Assembly: GCA_022316685.1 (NCBI GenBank)
Contig: JAKJHU010000621.1
Span: forward strand, 1 to 64,000
From: Progne subis subis
Lineage: Eukaryota > Chordata > Aves > Passeriformes > Hirundinidae
Direction: 5' to 3'
Length of the DNA stretch: 64,000 nt
Both the position numbers and the translations under genes were made by a program. Each line of letters opens with the position of its first letter. The stretch's first letter is position 1. Below are positions 46,141 to 57,904 of the stretch, piece by piece. The notes under the pieces were generated by a model. The model ran no database searches. It saw only the letters and a program-made list of their open reading frames with translations, and had not been told where the DNA came from.

Positions 46141-47610
46141 TAAAATGATGCTCAGTGTTGCCAAGCTTTTGGGCCGTGTTCCTTTTAATCCCTGCCCGCT
46201 CTGTCTTTTGTCCCATGCACCCAAACACAACACACACCCACCCACACCCCCCTAGAGAGTTCTTAGTCCATTGCTGGTTTGGTTGCCTGGATTTTGTTTG
46301 CTTTGGTTGTTGCTGGTTTTCCCTTGTTGTGCCTTAGCTGTCCTGTAGGCACTAGAGTGAATCGTGCCAACCAAGTTGTTGAGCTTTGTGGCTAAATCTT
46401 AAACCTGACTTTTGCTCATGCCCCTGCCACTGATTTTGAAGCAATCTCAAAGACTGTCCCTGATGACAGCAGCACCATGTCCTGCATCACCGAGGGCCCT
46501 GACAGCGCCCGTGTCAGCAAGGGCCAAAGCCGGCACCAACAAGAGAGGGACAGGCTGGAAGCGGCACGGAGCAGCCCCGCACTTGTGGCCTTGTAGCCCC
46601 TGCCGTGCCCAGAGCCCTGGGAGGCTTTGGCCACGGTGCCAGGCGACAGCCCCAGCCCCGGCCTGCAGAGCCCTGGGGCTGCAGCCCGGGCTGTTCGGGG
46701 CACGGGGAATTGGCCGGCCGGCCGTGCCAGGGCCTTGTGGGCAGCGGCTCCGTGTCCCGCGGGAGGCCGGGGACGAGGGGTGTCCCTCAGGGCTCTGCCT
46801 GGGCCCCGGGGCTGGGCACTGCCTGCCTCAGGGACACCCAGGGGCACCCAGCGCAGCCTGGGCACCTTTGCAGGGCACGGGGAGCTGAGCGGGGCAGGGG
46901 CACCACGGAAACACCGAGGGCCTGCCCGGGGCACAGCCGGGGGAAAGCCGCGCTGGAAAGCCGCCAGAGGCTGCTCAGAGCTGGCCCGGGCACTTGGGCA
47001 CCTGCCAGACACAGCCCGGCTCTGAGCTGACACCGAGCCAAATACAGGAGAAATGACAGCACATTTCTCTAGACACACACCATTATTCTGGAGATTCTCA
47101 GTTTCTGGCTTTTTATGAGGGAAGATTTTCAGTCTTCATTTTACTTTATTTTTCACCCTTTAGAAAGAATTCCATTGTATTTTGTTATGTGTGAGGAGGG
47201 ATGGGCTGGGAAAGGTTAGGTGTAATGGAGTTTTTAATTCAATATGTTTTCAAAAATGAGATGCGACAAGTCCACATTGACTCCAACAGCAGTGCCTGGT
47301 TCCAGACTGCTCTGCTTTTCACAGTGACATCTCAGTTCTTTCAAATCCAGCAGTTTCAAAGCCCTTGAAACATGGAAAAGCTGGGAATCAGGTTAAAGCC
47401 CTTGGAGGGTTTGCTCTGTCCATACATTCCACATCTCCCCTGGTGTCCGTTCAGCCTCTCCACTGCTGTCCTACATGCACATTGCTGTATCCAGAGTTCA
47501 GTACGTGCTTTTATAGATCGAGAGATACATGTGATTATTATTATCATCACTCCAGAGTTTCCTCTTTTAAATCATCTCTCAAACTGAGACAGACTAGAAG
47601 TGCTTGTAAT
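46141..47610. other. No recognised gene; GC-rich stretch 46560-47030
   Basis: The GC-rich part has overlapping open frames on both strands without domain similarity. 47060-47600 is ordinary spacer. Confidence 0.5.
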
Positions 47611-47615
47611 GTGGA

Positions 47616-47837
47616 ATGAGCTCCAGCCTGAGCTCCCACCTGATCCAGCATCAGGAGATCCAAACTAAGGGACATCGCTGCTGGTGCTTGGAGTGTGGGA
47701 AGAGCTTCAGCAAGAACTCGAAGCGCATCAAGGACCACAGGATCCAGAGCGGGGAGAGGCCCTGTGAGTGTGGGCAGTGTGGGAAGGGCTTCTCCCAGAG
47801 CTCTCACTCGACCCGACACCAACGGAGGCACCGCTAA
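47616..47837 (+). pseudogene. C2H2 zinc-finger 3' fragment
   Basis: Reads one partial and two complete fingers: [20 protein letters not shown], in which the last His of the finger is replaced, and CGQCGKGFSQSSHSTRHQRR then H-R-stop. The end matches the ends of the zinc-finger exons at 10267 and 51991. The following 3' UTR-like sequence (GATCCCCGTTGGGCAGAGCC) also matches and has AATAAA at 48049-48054. A broken third family member on the opposite strand from the other two. Confidence 0.8.
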
Positions 47838-48350
47838 GGGAAGCGCTGCGAGTGCCCCGAGAGCGGGAAGAGCTTCGTGCGCTGCTCCAGCTCCATCCCC
47901 CGTGGGAGGATCGGCCTTGGATGATCCCCAGTGACCCCCGTTGGGCAGAGCCCTGCTGATCCGTGCTCCTGCTGATCCCCGCTGGTTGTGGGGAAGGTGT
48001 TGGAGACATTTCTTGCCCTTCTCCTGGTGCTGCTGTGATTTGGTTGGTAATAAATTCCCTCCCTGTGCCCAGGCTGGCTCTGTTGTGGCCGCGCCGCTGC
48101 TCGGGGCGGGATCTGTCCCGATCCTTCTCTCCACTGCCGGGCCTCTCCTCAGCCCATCAGAGAAGGCACTAAAAGAATTGAGCCCATCAGAGCTCAGGGC
48201 GCTGAGGACTCCCCAGGTGCCAGCCAGCCCCACAGCGCCCCGAGCTCCTCAGCCGGACTCCCCTGGGGCTGCGGAGTCGGGGCTGCCCCGGAGCTCTTGG
48301 CTGCTCTGGGCTGCTGCGGGCAGCCCCGCACCTGTGTCCTGCACACACAG

Positions 48351-50127
48351 GGCTGTTCCAGGAGATGCTGAAGTGCGGCTGGCACTGCATGAACGGCACC
48401 GAGCGGGGGAGGTTCGTGGACGGGAACAGCGACAGCCGGGAGCAGCTCCTGCCCTCGGGCAGCGATGTGGGGCTGTAGGTGGGGGACACCTCCTGTGGGG
48501 AGAAGTTGCCAGGTCCTGGAACAGCGACCCGCGATGGAGGGAGTACAGACGGGCTGCGGCGGACAGGCAGTGCCGGCACAACTACGAGTTGTCCAGCCCG
48601 TTCCTCGTGGAGCGCGGAGGTGAGCGTGGGGCAGAGCGTGTCCCGTGGGGCCCTGCCCTGGCAATGACCCTGGAGCGCCTCAAAACCTACCTGGGAATCC
48701 GCCCAGAGCCCTCAGCCCTCCTTGTGTCCATGACCGGGGCCTCCTGCCCCTCTCCGAGACACCCGTGGCTCTCCCAGTCCATCCCAGTCCGTCCCAGTCT
48801 CTCCCAGTTCTCCCCCACGTGTCCATCCCGGCCGCGCGTGGAGCTGACGCCGCTCAGCCAATGAGAGCGCGTGTCTATGATGACTCATCTGTTGCCAGGC
48901 AGACCCGCAGCGCCGAGTGCCCCGCGCTCCATTCGGCCTCCCAGTGCCGCGCGCTTCATTCCCAGTTCCTCCCAGTCCCTCCCACTTCCTCTCAGCCCAG
49001 TCCCAGTCCATTCCCAGTCTCTCTCAATGCCACACCACCCCTCCCCTTTCTCTCCCAGTGACCCCCAGCGTTTCCATCTCGCTGCTGCCCTCCAGCTCCC
49101 AGCCCGGCCCCGGCCGCCTGCTCTGCTCCGGGATGGATTTCTACCCTGCCCACATCCAGCTGAGCTGCTTCCAGGGCCAGCAGCAGCTCTCGGGGCACGG
49201 GGTGGCACCGCCGTGGTCCCCAGCGGGGACTGGAGCCAGCAGCTCCTGGTGCTGCTGGAAACCTCCCCGCGGCGCGGGGTCACCTCCAGCTGCCAGGTGG
49301 AGCACGTCAGCCTGGAGCAGCCCCTGAGCCGGCACTGGGGCACGGGGGAGGCACTGGGGGGGAACTGGGAGAGGCACTGGGATGTGCTGGGAGCAACTGG
49401 GAGGGATTGGAGTCAGCCTGATTGAAACTGGGAGAGGACTCGGGTGTCTGGAAGGGCTGAGAAAGAGTTTGGAGTATGCTGGGTAGGGTGTGATGGAGTT
49501 CTGGGGGTGCTGGTGGGCACTGGAAAGGAGTTTGGGGGTGCTGGGTGTAACTGTGAGGGATTGGAGTGAGCATGGAGGGCCTGGAAGTAGAGCTGGGATT
49601 GGAAAGCAGGGATTGGGATGAGGTTGGTTGTGCTGGGAAGAGACCGGGAGGGCCCTTGGTGAGTCCTGGTGGGGCTGGGAAGGGACTGGGAGAGGGTTTG
49701 GGCATCCTGGGGAGGTGGGGTGCAATTGAGGAGGCTGTGGGATCCTGAGAGGGACGGGAGAGGCTTTGGTGGGTCCTGGGGAGGCCGCAAAGGGATTGGG
49801 AGGAGGTTTCAGGGGGTCCTCGGTGGGCTGGAGGAGACTGGGAGGGAGCTTGGAGGGGCTTGGGTGTCTGTGAAAGGTTTTGGGGGGCCCTGAGCCCTGC
49901 AGACCCCCCAGAGATGCTGCCGGATGCCGCCCACAGCAAGATGCTGATAGGGATCGGGGGCTTTGTGTTGGGCTTTGTCTTCCTGGTGCTGGGGCTCAGC
50001 TTCTACCTGTGCAAGAAGGTGAGGGGGGGTCCCAGGGGTCGTGTCCCCCCTCCCCCAGAGCGTGTGTGCTCCCCCAGCGCCCCCCAGCCCGGTGTCACCC
50101 CCTTTTCTCTGCCCACAGAGCTCCTGA
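48351..50127 (+). pseudogene. MHC class II beta chain pseudogene, exons 2-5
   Basis: In relatives, a type I membrane protein presenting peptides to CD4 T cells. Exon 2 (48351-48619, beta-1 domain) reads NGTERGRFVDGN, has a TAG at 48476-48478 where HY of GHYVGDT is expected, and a one-base deletion near 48505; the end CRHNYELSSPFLVERG is in the shifted frame. It is 269 bp, one less than usual. Exon 3 (49059 to ~49339, beta-2 Ig domain) has a shift near 49205, and its donor GT reads GC. Exon 4 (49903-50018) encodes the connecting peptide and membrane anchor GGFVLGFVFLVLGLSFYLCK. Exon 5 (50119) gives two Ser and a stop at 50125-50127. Acceptors of exons 2-5 and donors of exons 2 and 4 are canonical. 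No exon 1 or promoter is found upstream. Intron 3 is a degenerate ACTGGGAGG array. Confidence 0.92.
48854..48899 (-). promoter_or_regulatory. MHC-II type X1-X2-Y promoter module, reversed, inside intron 2
   Basis: On the minus strand: X1 CCTGGCAACAGATG (48886-48899), overlapping X2-like TGAGTCA (48881-48887), then Y box with inverted CCAAT, CTCATTGGCTGAG (48854-48866). Order and X-Y spacing fit the RFX/CREB/NF-Y (CIITA-dependent) module of class II genes. It points away from the pseudogene exons downstream; no exon 1 is recognisable in the ~200 bp it faces. Confidence 0.6.
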
Positions 50128-51149
50128 GCTGGCGGCGGTCGCAGCCCCTCCCCATGGCCTCGGGCCTGGCCGGGACCCCCTGCTCCATCCCCGAGATGAT
50201 TTTGGGGGGATCGTGTGTCCCCCCAGCCCTGCTGTCACTCTGTCCCCACCCGGCTGCTCCCAGTGTTCCCAACAAAGCTTCCCAGTTCACCCCAGTCCTG
50301 TTTACTGGGGACAGTGGAGAGGGACTTGGGGGGACCCTGCAGGGGGACCATGATTGGGGAGGGGACAGAACGGGCCCCAGGATGGATCGGGAATGGGGAC
50401 CCCCGTGTGTCCCCCCTGTGTCACCCCGCTCTGGGGACTCCTTGGGAGGCACCTGAACCCCAGCACAGCACCCAGCCAACACCAAAAGGCGCCTGGGCGC
50501 CCTGAAGCTGCCAGGGGAATTTGGGGAGGGGGCGCATGGGGTTGCCCCATCCAGGCCCAGAGTCCAGCGCTGCTCCAGCACCATCTTGGGGATTAGAAAG
50601 GAAGAGGAGTGGGACCCTTCCCAAAGCAATTTGGGGGTTCTAGCCCCCTCTTCTTCCCTGCTCTTCCACCCCTTCCCCTCTGCCCCCCAATCCACCAGCC
50701 CTGTCCATCATGCTTGCTTTTGGAGGTTCCAGGCCCCTCCTGCTCAGTCTGAGGTCCCATCCCCCTTTCCCTCAATTCAGGCACCTCCTGACAGCTTTTT
50801 CCTGGGAGGAGCCCGGAGTTTGGGATTTTTGGGGTGCAGTTCTGGAGGGGGACAGCTCTGTTTGGCTTTCCCTTCCTTGTTGTGGCCTCTCAGCTGCCCC
50901 CAATACCCTGGGGCTGCTGGGATTTCCCTCCTGGGGACAAGGACCTTCATTCCCTTCCAGGAGCCCAATGCCCACCTGGGGATCCAGCTCAGGGGCTCCT
51001 TGAGCAGCTGCCCCACAACCTCTGCCAGGGTCTCCCAGCTTTGGGCTCCCCAAAGCCCTCAGCAAGCCCCAAGTCCCTCCCAGGAACCCTCAACTCCCTC
51101 AAACCCAGCATCCCCCACAGCCCCTGCAAGTTCCCCCCATGGCACCGGC

Positions 51150-51370
51150 CATGGCCATGTCCCCACATGTCACTGGCCGTGTCCCACCATGTCCTCACCC
51201 ATCGGCTGTCTCCCCACCACAATTCCATCCCTGTCATTGTCCTCCACATCTCCAGCTGTGCCCATTTCCCCTCATGTCCCCATGAATGGCCACATCCCTG
51301 GCCATGTCCATGTGTCCCCATGTCACTCTCCATGTCTATGTCCCCCATGTCCTCACCCATGTCCCAGTTC
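51150..51370. repeat. Degenerate minisatellite of CCATGTCCC words, copy b
   Basis: Counterpart of 9395-9645. It lies just beyond the minus-strand AATAAA at 51377-51382. Confidence 0.75.
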
Positions 51371-51604
51371 AATGTCTTTATTTTTACCCCAGTGTTGGAT
51401 ATTTTAAAGGGATGAAGAGAAATGAAAAACAAATCAAGGTCAAAGAAAAAGTTTTTTCTGTGCCAGCTGAGGATCCATGTGCCTGGCTGGGAGGGAAGAA
51501 CCGTTTTTTTGGAGGGGTTTCCACCTCAATGTCTCCAAAATCTTGGTTCCTGCACTTGATCTTCACTATTTGGCTGTGCAAGACACACTAGGGCAACAGG
51601 AAAT

Positions 51605-51655
51605 CAAAATTGTGGAATCCCTGAGATTGGAAAAGATCTCCAAGACCATCCAGTA
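51605..51655 (-). mobile_element. CR1-like LINE remnant, copy b
   Basis: Duplicate of 9885-9935 within the presumed 3' UTR of the zinc-finger gene. Confidence 0.45.
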
Positions 51656-51990
51656 CTCCTTGATGCCACCAGATGATAGGATTGAATGCAAAAGATTTTC
51701 TGGGGCTGAAAGTCAACAAATCTGTTCTGCCCAAGCAATTCCAAATGTCAGTTTGTGTCCCAATGGACGTTCCTGCCCTTGTGTTCATCCAGGTGCCCAC
51801 AGGGAGCCAGGAAAATGTGGAGCATCCCAGCCAGGTGTCTTCCCAACACGGATCACCAGGACCATGGATCAGCAGGGCTCTGCCCAACGGGGGTCACTGG
51901 GGATCATCCAAGGCCGATTCTCCCACGGGGGATGGAGCTGGAGCAGCGCACGAAGCTCTTCCTGCTCTCGAGGCACTCACAGCACTTCCC

Positions 51991-52899
51991 TTAGCGGTGT
52001 CTCCGTTGGTGTTGGGTCAAGTTAGACCTCTGTGAGAAGCTCTTCCCACACTCAGGACACTCGTAGGGCCTCTCCCCAGTGTGGATGCGCCGGTGGACAG
52101 TGAGGGCAGAGTTGTGCTTGAAGCCCTTCCCACAGTCGGGGCAGCGGAAGGGCCTCTCCTCTGTGTGAATCCGCTGATGTACGAGGAGACTGGAGCTGAC
52201 CCGAAACCTCTTCCCACATTCAGGACACTCGTAGGGCCTCTCCCCAGTGTGGATGCGCTGGTGATATTTCAACTGGGAGCTCCGTCCAAAGCCCTTCCCA
52301 CATTCCAAGCAGGTGTAGACCCCTTCCCCAGTGTGGATCACCTGGTGCTCGATCAAACTGGAGCTGTCTCTGAAGCTCTTCCCACATCCCCCACACTTGT
52401 AGGGCTTCTCCCCAGTGTGGATCCTCTGGTGTCTCCTCAGATGGAAGCTATAACTGAAGCTGTTCCCACATTCCCCACACTCAAAGGGCCGCTCCCCAGT
52501 GTAGATCCTCTTGTGCCGGATCAGGTGGGAGCTCTGCCTGAAGCTCTTCCCACACTCCCCACACTCAAAGGGCCGCTCCCCTGTGTGTTTCCTTTTGTGC
52601 TGGATCAGACTGGAGCTGTCTCTGAAGCTGTTCCCACACTCCCCACACTCAAAGGGCCACTCCCCAGTGTGGATCACCTGGTGCTGGATCAGACTGGATC
52701 TCCAGCTGAAACCCTTCCCACATTCCAAGCACTTGTGGGGCTTCTCCCCTCCAGGAGGCTTCTCCACCAGCTCGGAGCTCTGGCTGGATCTCCAGCCGCC
52801 CTCCTGGCACAGGGGGGGTCTTTGCTCCTCGCAGCTCCCTGCGCTGGGTTTGCAGCCCCTCCTCGTGCGGCATCTCCGGGGCTTTTCCTCCTCCTCCAT
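51991..52899 (-). CDS. C2H2 zinc-finger protein, nine fingers, intact last exon
   Basis: A nuclear DNA-binding protein by family. The in-frame ATG at 52897-52899 gives 302 residues: a charged linker ([18 protein letters not shown]) then nine C-x2-C-x12-H-x3-H fingers with TGE(R/K)P linkers, ending HQRRHR-stop. Finger 3 ends H-x3-Y instead of H-x3-H; fingers 2 and 4 have CGN instead of CGK. The exon probably starts after the acceptor AG near 52927, so the true N-terminus may lie in an upstream exon I cannot place. No KRAB, SCAN or BTB domain is visible here. Poly(A) signal on this strand at 51377-51382. The paralogue at 10267-11259 has ten fingers and a nonsense codon. It is the only open host coding exon in the window. 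Confidence 0.88.
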   Translation of the reverse strand: MEEEEKPRRCRTRRGCKPSAGSCEEQRPPLCQEGGWRSSQSSELVEKPPGGEKPHKCLECGKGFSWRSSLIQHQVIHTGEWPFECGECGNSFRDSSSLIQHKRKHTGERPFECGECGKSFRQSSHLIRHKRIYTGERPFECGECGNSFSYSFHLRRHQRIHTGEKPYKCGGCGKSFRDSSSLIEHQVIHTGEGVYTCLECGKGFGRSSQLKYHQRIHTGERPYECPECGKRFRVSSSLLVHQRIHTEERPFRCPDCGKGFKHNSALTVHRRIHTGERPYECPECGKSFSQRSNLTQHQRRHR

Positions 52900-52999
52900 C
52901 CGGCCACTCCTTGGGAATGAAAAATCCTGGTTTGGGGAGAGAACAAGAGGAGAGTGCCTTAGGCTGGGGGTTCTTCCTTGCACAAGTTCATCTCAGGAA

Positions 53000-53870
53000 G
53001 TCATTGGCAATGTAAGAATTGACACATTGGTCTGTAGGAACCTCCAAAAAATGATTCATCCCTAAAGTCCTCCAAACATCAAGACTCAGATCAAAAACTC
53101 CCCAAATATCAAGACTCAGCCAAAACCTCTTCTAAAAGATTCAGCCCCTTGCAAAAACCCAAAGCATCAACATTTAGCTCAATCAAGCTCAGAAACACCA
53201 AGATTCACTCCCATGAAAATCATGGATTCCCCTCCCCGGTCACCTGCTGCATGTGGGGAGGGAAACACTCCTGGGGCTGGGGGGAGGCTGCAGATACAGG
53301 GAGGGCTGGAACCTTGTGGTGCCTCCTCTTCCTGCTCCTCACACTCCTGTGTCCCTACTCTTCCTCACACTCCTCTGCCTCCCACTATTCCTTTTTCTCC
53401 TGCACAATCCCACCTTCTCCTCCCACATGCATCAACATTTTGTTCTTCAACCCTGCTTCTCCTTCCCTTCTCCTCCTGCCCCCAGGCCCAGCACCCACTG
53501 CCGGCTCCCTCTTCCCCCCAAACCCACAGCATCCCACCGCAGGGGCAGCGATGGAGCTGGGGCAGGTCGGGCTGGGGCAGCGCTGGGCTCTCGGCCGCTC
53601 CCGCCCGCACTCGGTCCCCGCTGCAGCCGCTCCCGCCAGGACAGCGCGGGGGGGCCCGGCCTTGGCGCTCCCCCCTCCCACCTCCCCAAATTCCCCTCAC
53701 GGCGGTGCCCCATGCTCTAGGGGGAATGTCCCGCAAACGGGGCACCCCCAGCAAAGGAAGAAGAGCAAAGTGTCTTTACAAACACACGCTGTCAAGCTGC
53801 TTGGGGATAGGGCCAGGCACTTGGACATAAGGAAGGCACAGAAGAAGCCGTCAGCTCCAGAAAATGTTAT
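53000..53870. other. Upstream flank of the intact zinc-finger exon
   Basis: Counterpart of 11345-12192. 53470-53720 is GC-rich and could hold the first exon or promoter of the minus-strand gene, not resolvable by eye. The ERV-C env tail starts near 53750. Confidence 0.5.
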
Positions 53871-53999
53871 GAACTGACCACACAGACTGCTGCTCAGCCA
53901 AGGGCCTGATAAATTCATCAACTTCTAGAAGAAGAACAAAGACTTCAAAGAGCAGTGAGTATCGTTACCTGTGCAAAAGTAGGTTGCATATTAAGGGGG

Positions 54000-54600
54000 T
54001 TTAGGAGATATTTTGGACATATTTTGACTGAAGGTTTGCAATGTATTGACCCAGAGAGGTTCCAGGGAATCTCAGAAGTTACGCAGAACTAACAAGGAAC
54101 TGAGACAATTCTGAGTATTAATAGGAAATTGCAGGACCTGGACTGAGGATTCTCTGCTCTAGCCGGAAAGCTGTACGACTTTTTAACCCCAGACAGCCTC
54201 AATGTTATGGTAGAGACATGAGAAAGAGAACTAAACTTAAGAAAATGAAAAACCAAAATGATTGATGCCCCAACCATGGCTCTTCCAGACTCAGAAAAGG
54301 AATTGGAATTGTATGTGAATGTTAAACAGGGCCATGCCAAAGCAATCCTTGTGCTACAATATTTAACCCACTGGCCACAGTGGCCCCCTCATTGTCTGCA
54401 CAATTGCGCAGCCACAGCTCTAAGGGGACCTGAGGCCTGAACACTGACAGCACAAGGAGCTCCTGTTGTTCAAGTCTGGCATCAAGTTCAAGCTTTGATA
54501 ACCAGAAGAGCCTCTAAATGGATGAGCAGTGCTTGGTTATTACAGCATGAAACCTTGTTTAATTAAAAACAAACAAACAAAAAGGAAAAAAAAACACAAT
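54000..54600 (+). pseudogene. ERV-C RT connection fragment (copy C3)
   Basis: Starts in the RT thumb (ILTEGLQCIDPE-like words at 54010-54060) and runs through LYVNVKQGHAKAILVLQYLT (54300-54370) to 54500. An A-rich linker then leads to env, with the same deletion as copy C2. Confidence 0.75.
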
Positions 54601-55860
54601 AAAATGAGGGGGAGGGGGTGGTGGATGGGAAGGGTAGGAAGATGTGAATCACTTGATGGCTGCCCTGGAAGAGAAGCTTGGCTCCAGGCAGCCAGGAGAG
54701 GAGCTTTAGAAATGTAAATTAACACTGCTGGGGAAAAGTGTGGACAATGCCTCTTCTTGCCTGGGGCAGGAATTGGGCTGATTCCCTCTGCCCCTCAGCC
54801 CAAGCTCTGCCTGCTTGCACAGATGGAATTTGCACAGATGGAATTGGCACAGCCAAAGGCAGAGCCCACACTCAGGATATCTGACTGCAACAGAAACTGG
54901 GGCAGCTGCAAAGGAAAACAGCAAATGGAGAATGCTGTGAAAACTTCACTAAAAGAACTGGCGGGGAATCATCCCTCTCCCCACTCCAACATGTGCTGTC
55001 ACTGTCTAGGTCACATAGGGAGCATGAGACCACTGGGGTGTTCTTTCTACCACAAGTTCAGAGAAATCAGTTGGGAATCCAAGGATGTGATGATTTAATT
55101 AGGGAAAAGAGATCATTTGATGCAGCCCTGGCTGGAGGGAGCAACCAAAAATGGGGAAAAGATGAACGGCCACCAGAACAAATCCTACAACACCATGGAG
55201 CAGCCCCTGGGAACCCGAATGAATTCATATCAGGGGCCAGAGAACCCATTTATCATTTCAATGCCATAATTAGATTACAAGATGTCCTCGGAATAATAAC
55301 CACCCATACAGATCCAGCTCCTGAGTCTGGCCGATCAATCCACTCAAATGAAGAACGAGACATTTCACCATGGGATGGGATCAGATTTTCTATTAGCAGA
55401 AGGAGGAGCACAGTGTGGAAAATTAAATGACTCAGGATCCTGTTGGCAAATAGATGACAACCAAAAAGAGGAGAAACAGATAACAAAGGGAGTAAGAAAG
55501 CAGCTCATGTATTGGTCCAAACATGGAAAGGATGGGAATGGGACACGGGTTCGTGGTTCCCTGGCACACCATGGTTAAACGAATGCTCCTTCTCCTCTTC
55601 TGTGCTACAGCAACTCTCATCTTTTGACCATGCACAGACACCTTGCTGAGTGCAGCTCATTCAGCAGGGGAGCAAGGGGATGCAGCTGGCAGCCAGGCCT
55701 CCTGAGCCACAAACGGCTCCAAAAGGACAGGGAAGGAGGTCACTGAGAATAATCCCAAAACCAAACAGGACCCAGAAGAAAAAACAGAGTCAAACAGTGA
55801 ATCTGCTTGGAGAGAGGGTCAGGGACTTGGAGATAAGGAAGTAAAGGGAGAAACCATCAG
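54601..55860 (+). pseudogene. ERV-C env, surface end and transmembrane subunit (copy C3)
   Basis: Reads REPIYHFNAIIRLQDVLGII near 55230-55300; after a shift the open stretch 55348-55578 has DFLLAEGGAQCGKLN and DSGSCWQIDDN, the altered CX6CC region (second Cys of the pair is Trp). The tail ends NLLGERVRDLEIRK before the LTR. Stops and shifts remove any function. Most complete ERV-C env in the window. Confidence 0.8.
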
Positions 55861-55870
55861 TTTCAGAAAA

Positions 55871-56449
55871 TGTTACTCATTGACACAGACTGCTGCTCAG
55901 CCAAGATCCTGCTAAATTCCTGAATGTTGAGAAGAAGAACAAAGACTGAACAGAGCCATGAATATCGGATGTAATACTCAGAGGAATGAGATTTGTCTTT
56001 ACAAACAAGCCCTGGGTCTGCTAGTAGATAAAACTAGCACTGAGAGATAAGAGAAACAATGGGAAGGATTCTACTGATTGAAAAGAAGATACTTGCCTTT
56101 ACAACCATAGGTTTGTTTGTAATGAAATTGAATATTGAAAGATGAAAGTAACAACGGGAAAAACCCATAAATCCCATAAAAATTAAAAATATGGGGGCTT
56201 ATACATTAAAAGGGGAATCTTCGGCATTTCGGGAAGTCTGTAACTCTCAAGTACCGCAGCAATGGGGAAAGACAGAGGGAAATGCAGCCGGGAAATGGGG
56301 ATAAAAAGGAGGCTGCGTCCTCCGAAAAACTGAGACAGCACGGGGGAAATGCCCCATGGCCTCTCCCTTTATTCGAATAAACTAAAAGGACTCGTCTATC
56401 TCCTTCTTGGACATAAACCTCTGATGTTCGTGGATTAATTTTCCTAACA
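55871..56449 (+). mobile_element. ERV-C 3' LTR, 579 bp
   Basis: Starts TGTTACTCATTGACAC after the env tail and ends TTTTCCTAACA. Contains a GGATAAAAAGG TATA-like box near 56300 and CGAATAAAC near 56375. Confidence 0.75.
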
Positions 56450-56464
56450 ATAAAAAAGGGGGGA

Positions 56465-56723
56465 TTGCATATTAACGAGGACACGCAGTAGGCAGATCAG
56501 GAAGCCTCAGCTTTCCAAGTACCTTCGCCACTGGGCAAAGGGAGAGGGAGATGCAGAAGGCAAAATTAGGATAAAAAGGAGGCTGCGTACTACAACAACT
56601 GGAGAGACCCCATGGCAAATGCCGCATGGCCTCTCCCTTTGTTCAGGAATAAAGTCACTTTTACAGGACTCCTCTGTCTCCTTTGGGGACAGAAACCTCT
56701 GGAGACGCCAATTTTCCTGCACA
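56465..56723 (+). mobile_element. Second, partial ERV-C LTR in tandem
   Basis: Repeats the U3 end, TATA-like box (GGATAAAAAGG near 56572), GAATAAAGTCAC and the 3' end CCTGCACA, with the first ~300 bp missing. Directly follows the previous LTR. It is this copy that matches 19641-19783. Confidence 0.75.
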
Positions 56724-57420
56724 CTCCCGGGGACAGGGCAGCCACCTCCGTGCTCCCCACAGGAAGCGGGACGCGGCAGCGCTGCTCCGGCACCGGCTCC
56801 TGCCCAGGCCCCAGCGGCAAGGAGACCGCGGGCAGCCGCTCCCGCAGCGCCCTCAGGCCACGGGCAATACGGGGCGGACACGGCACAAGGAACCCGCCAG
56901 AGCCCCCGGACGCGCCCTCGGCCCGCAGCCAGCCCCGAGCCCCGGCACAACCCAGCGCGGCTCCCACCTGCGCTGGGGCCGCCTCCGAGCTCCGCCGCCG
57001 CCTCAGAGGGCTCCGGCCGCTGCCGCCGCTCCCGGGCCCGCACAGACGCTCCGCCAATGGCGGCTCTGCTGCGCCAGGGGCGCCCGGGGAGGGGGCGGCC
57101 CCGGGGCCGGGCTTGGCCCCGCTCTGCCCAATCAGCGCGCCACAACCACGAGTGACGGCACCATCGCCCAATCGCAGCCAGCGGCGGGCTGTGCACACGG
57201 CCCAGCCTCGGCCCGCGCTCTCCGCGCCCCCCGGGCTGTGTGAGGGGAAAGGCGGAGATGAGCAACAGCCCTGGCACGGGCCCGGGCCCGAGGCGGCGTT
57301 CATCTGAAAACACAAACAAAGTTCTCCGCAGCTCCCGGCCCGCCTTTCCCAGCCCTGCGTGTTCGCTGCCACCGGCTCCGAGGAAAGCCGTCAGTTCCCC
57401 TATCCCGAATTAGGAGCAGC
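56724..57420. promoter_or_regulatory. CpG-rich island with three CCAAT boxes, copy b
   Basis: Near-identical to 19784-20460, with CCAAT at 57054-57058, 57128-57132 and 57168-57172. Continues into 57421-57560, which the other copy lacks beyond 20542 because the ERV-B LTR starts there. Confidence 0.55.
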
Positions 57421-57904
57421 AGTGCCTGGCTTTGATTGTCCACAAAAAGGGAAACCCCCCAACGCCCTTCACCTGAGTGGAGGAGGGGGGAGATTTCTGG
57501 TAGAAAACTCCCAAACCCGTTTTTCCCCAAGTTGGGAAGAACAAACCAAACCCTGGTGAGGTGCCCCCCCCAGCAGCGCCTCTCTGCCGTCCCAGCTGAA
57601 GCCCTCGCTGGCTGCTCCAGGCTGGATGGGCAGACTGGGAGCGCTGGGAAGGGGCCCCGGCTCGGGGCGCAGCCCCCGGGGCAGCCCCAGGGCCCCCAGG
57701 GCAGCTCCAAGGCTCCGGCAGCCGGGATGGAACGTGGGAAGGGAGCAGCCCTGTCCCCTGTCCCCCTGGCTGTGACCCCGGCGGTGACAGCGGCGGGCGC
57801 GGGGGCCGGACCGGCGGGGGTTGAGGGGCCGCACCCGGACCCGCCCGTTCCTCGAGTGTCACCCGGGCGTGTCCCCCCCGTCCCTCGGAGTGTCCCCAGC
57901 GGCC

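Larger units (their letters stand above)
50643..53996. repeat. Segmental duplication unit 1, copy b
   Basis: Same orientation and order as 8931-12320: 3' flank, minisatellite, zinc-finger exon, upstream GC-rich part, ERV-C tail. At the right end the LTR is interrupted after about 130 bp and ERV-C pol sequence begins. 50128-50642 is MHC pseudogene 3' flank with nothing else recognised. Confidence 0.9.

Noticed and set aside
48351..50127. Functional MHC class II beta gene
   Set aside because: Stop at 48476, frameshifts in exons 2 and 3, an altered exon 3 donor and a missing exon 1 make it a pseudogene, unless consensus errors explain all of them.
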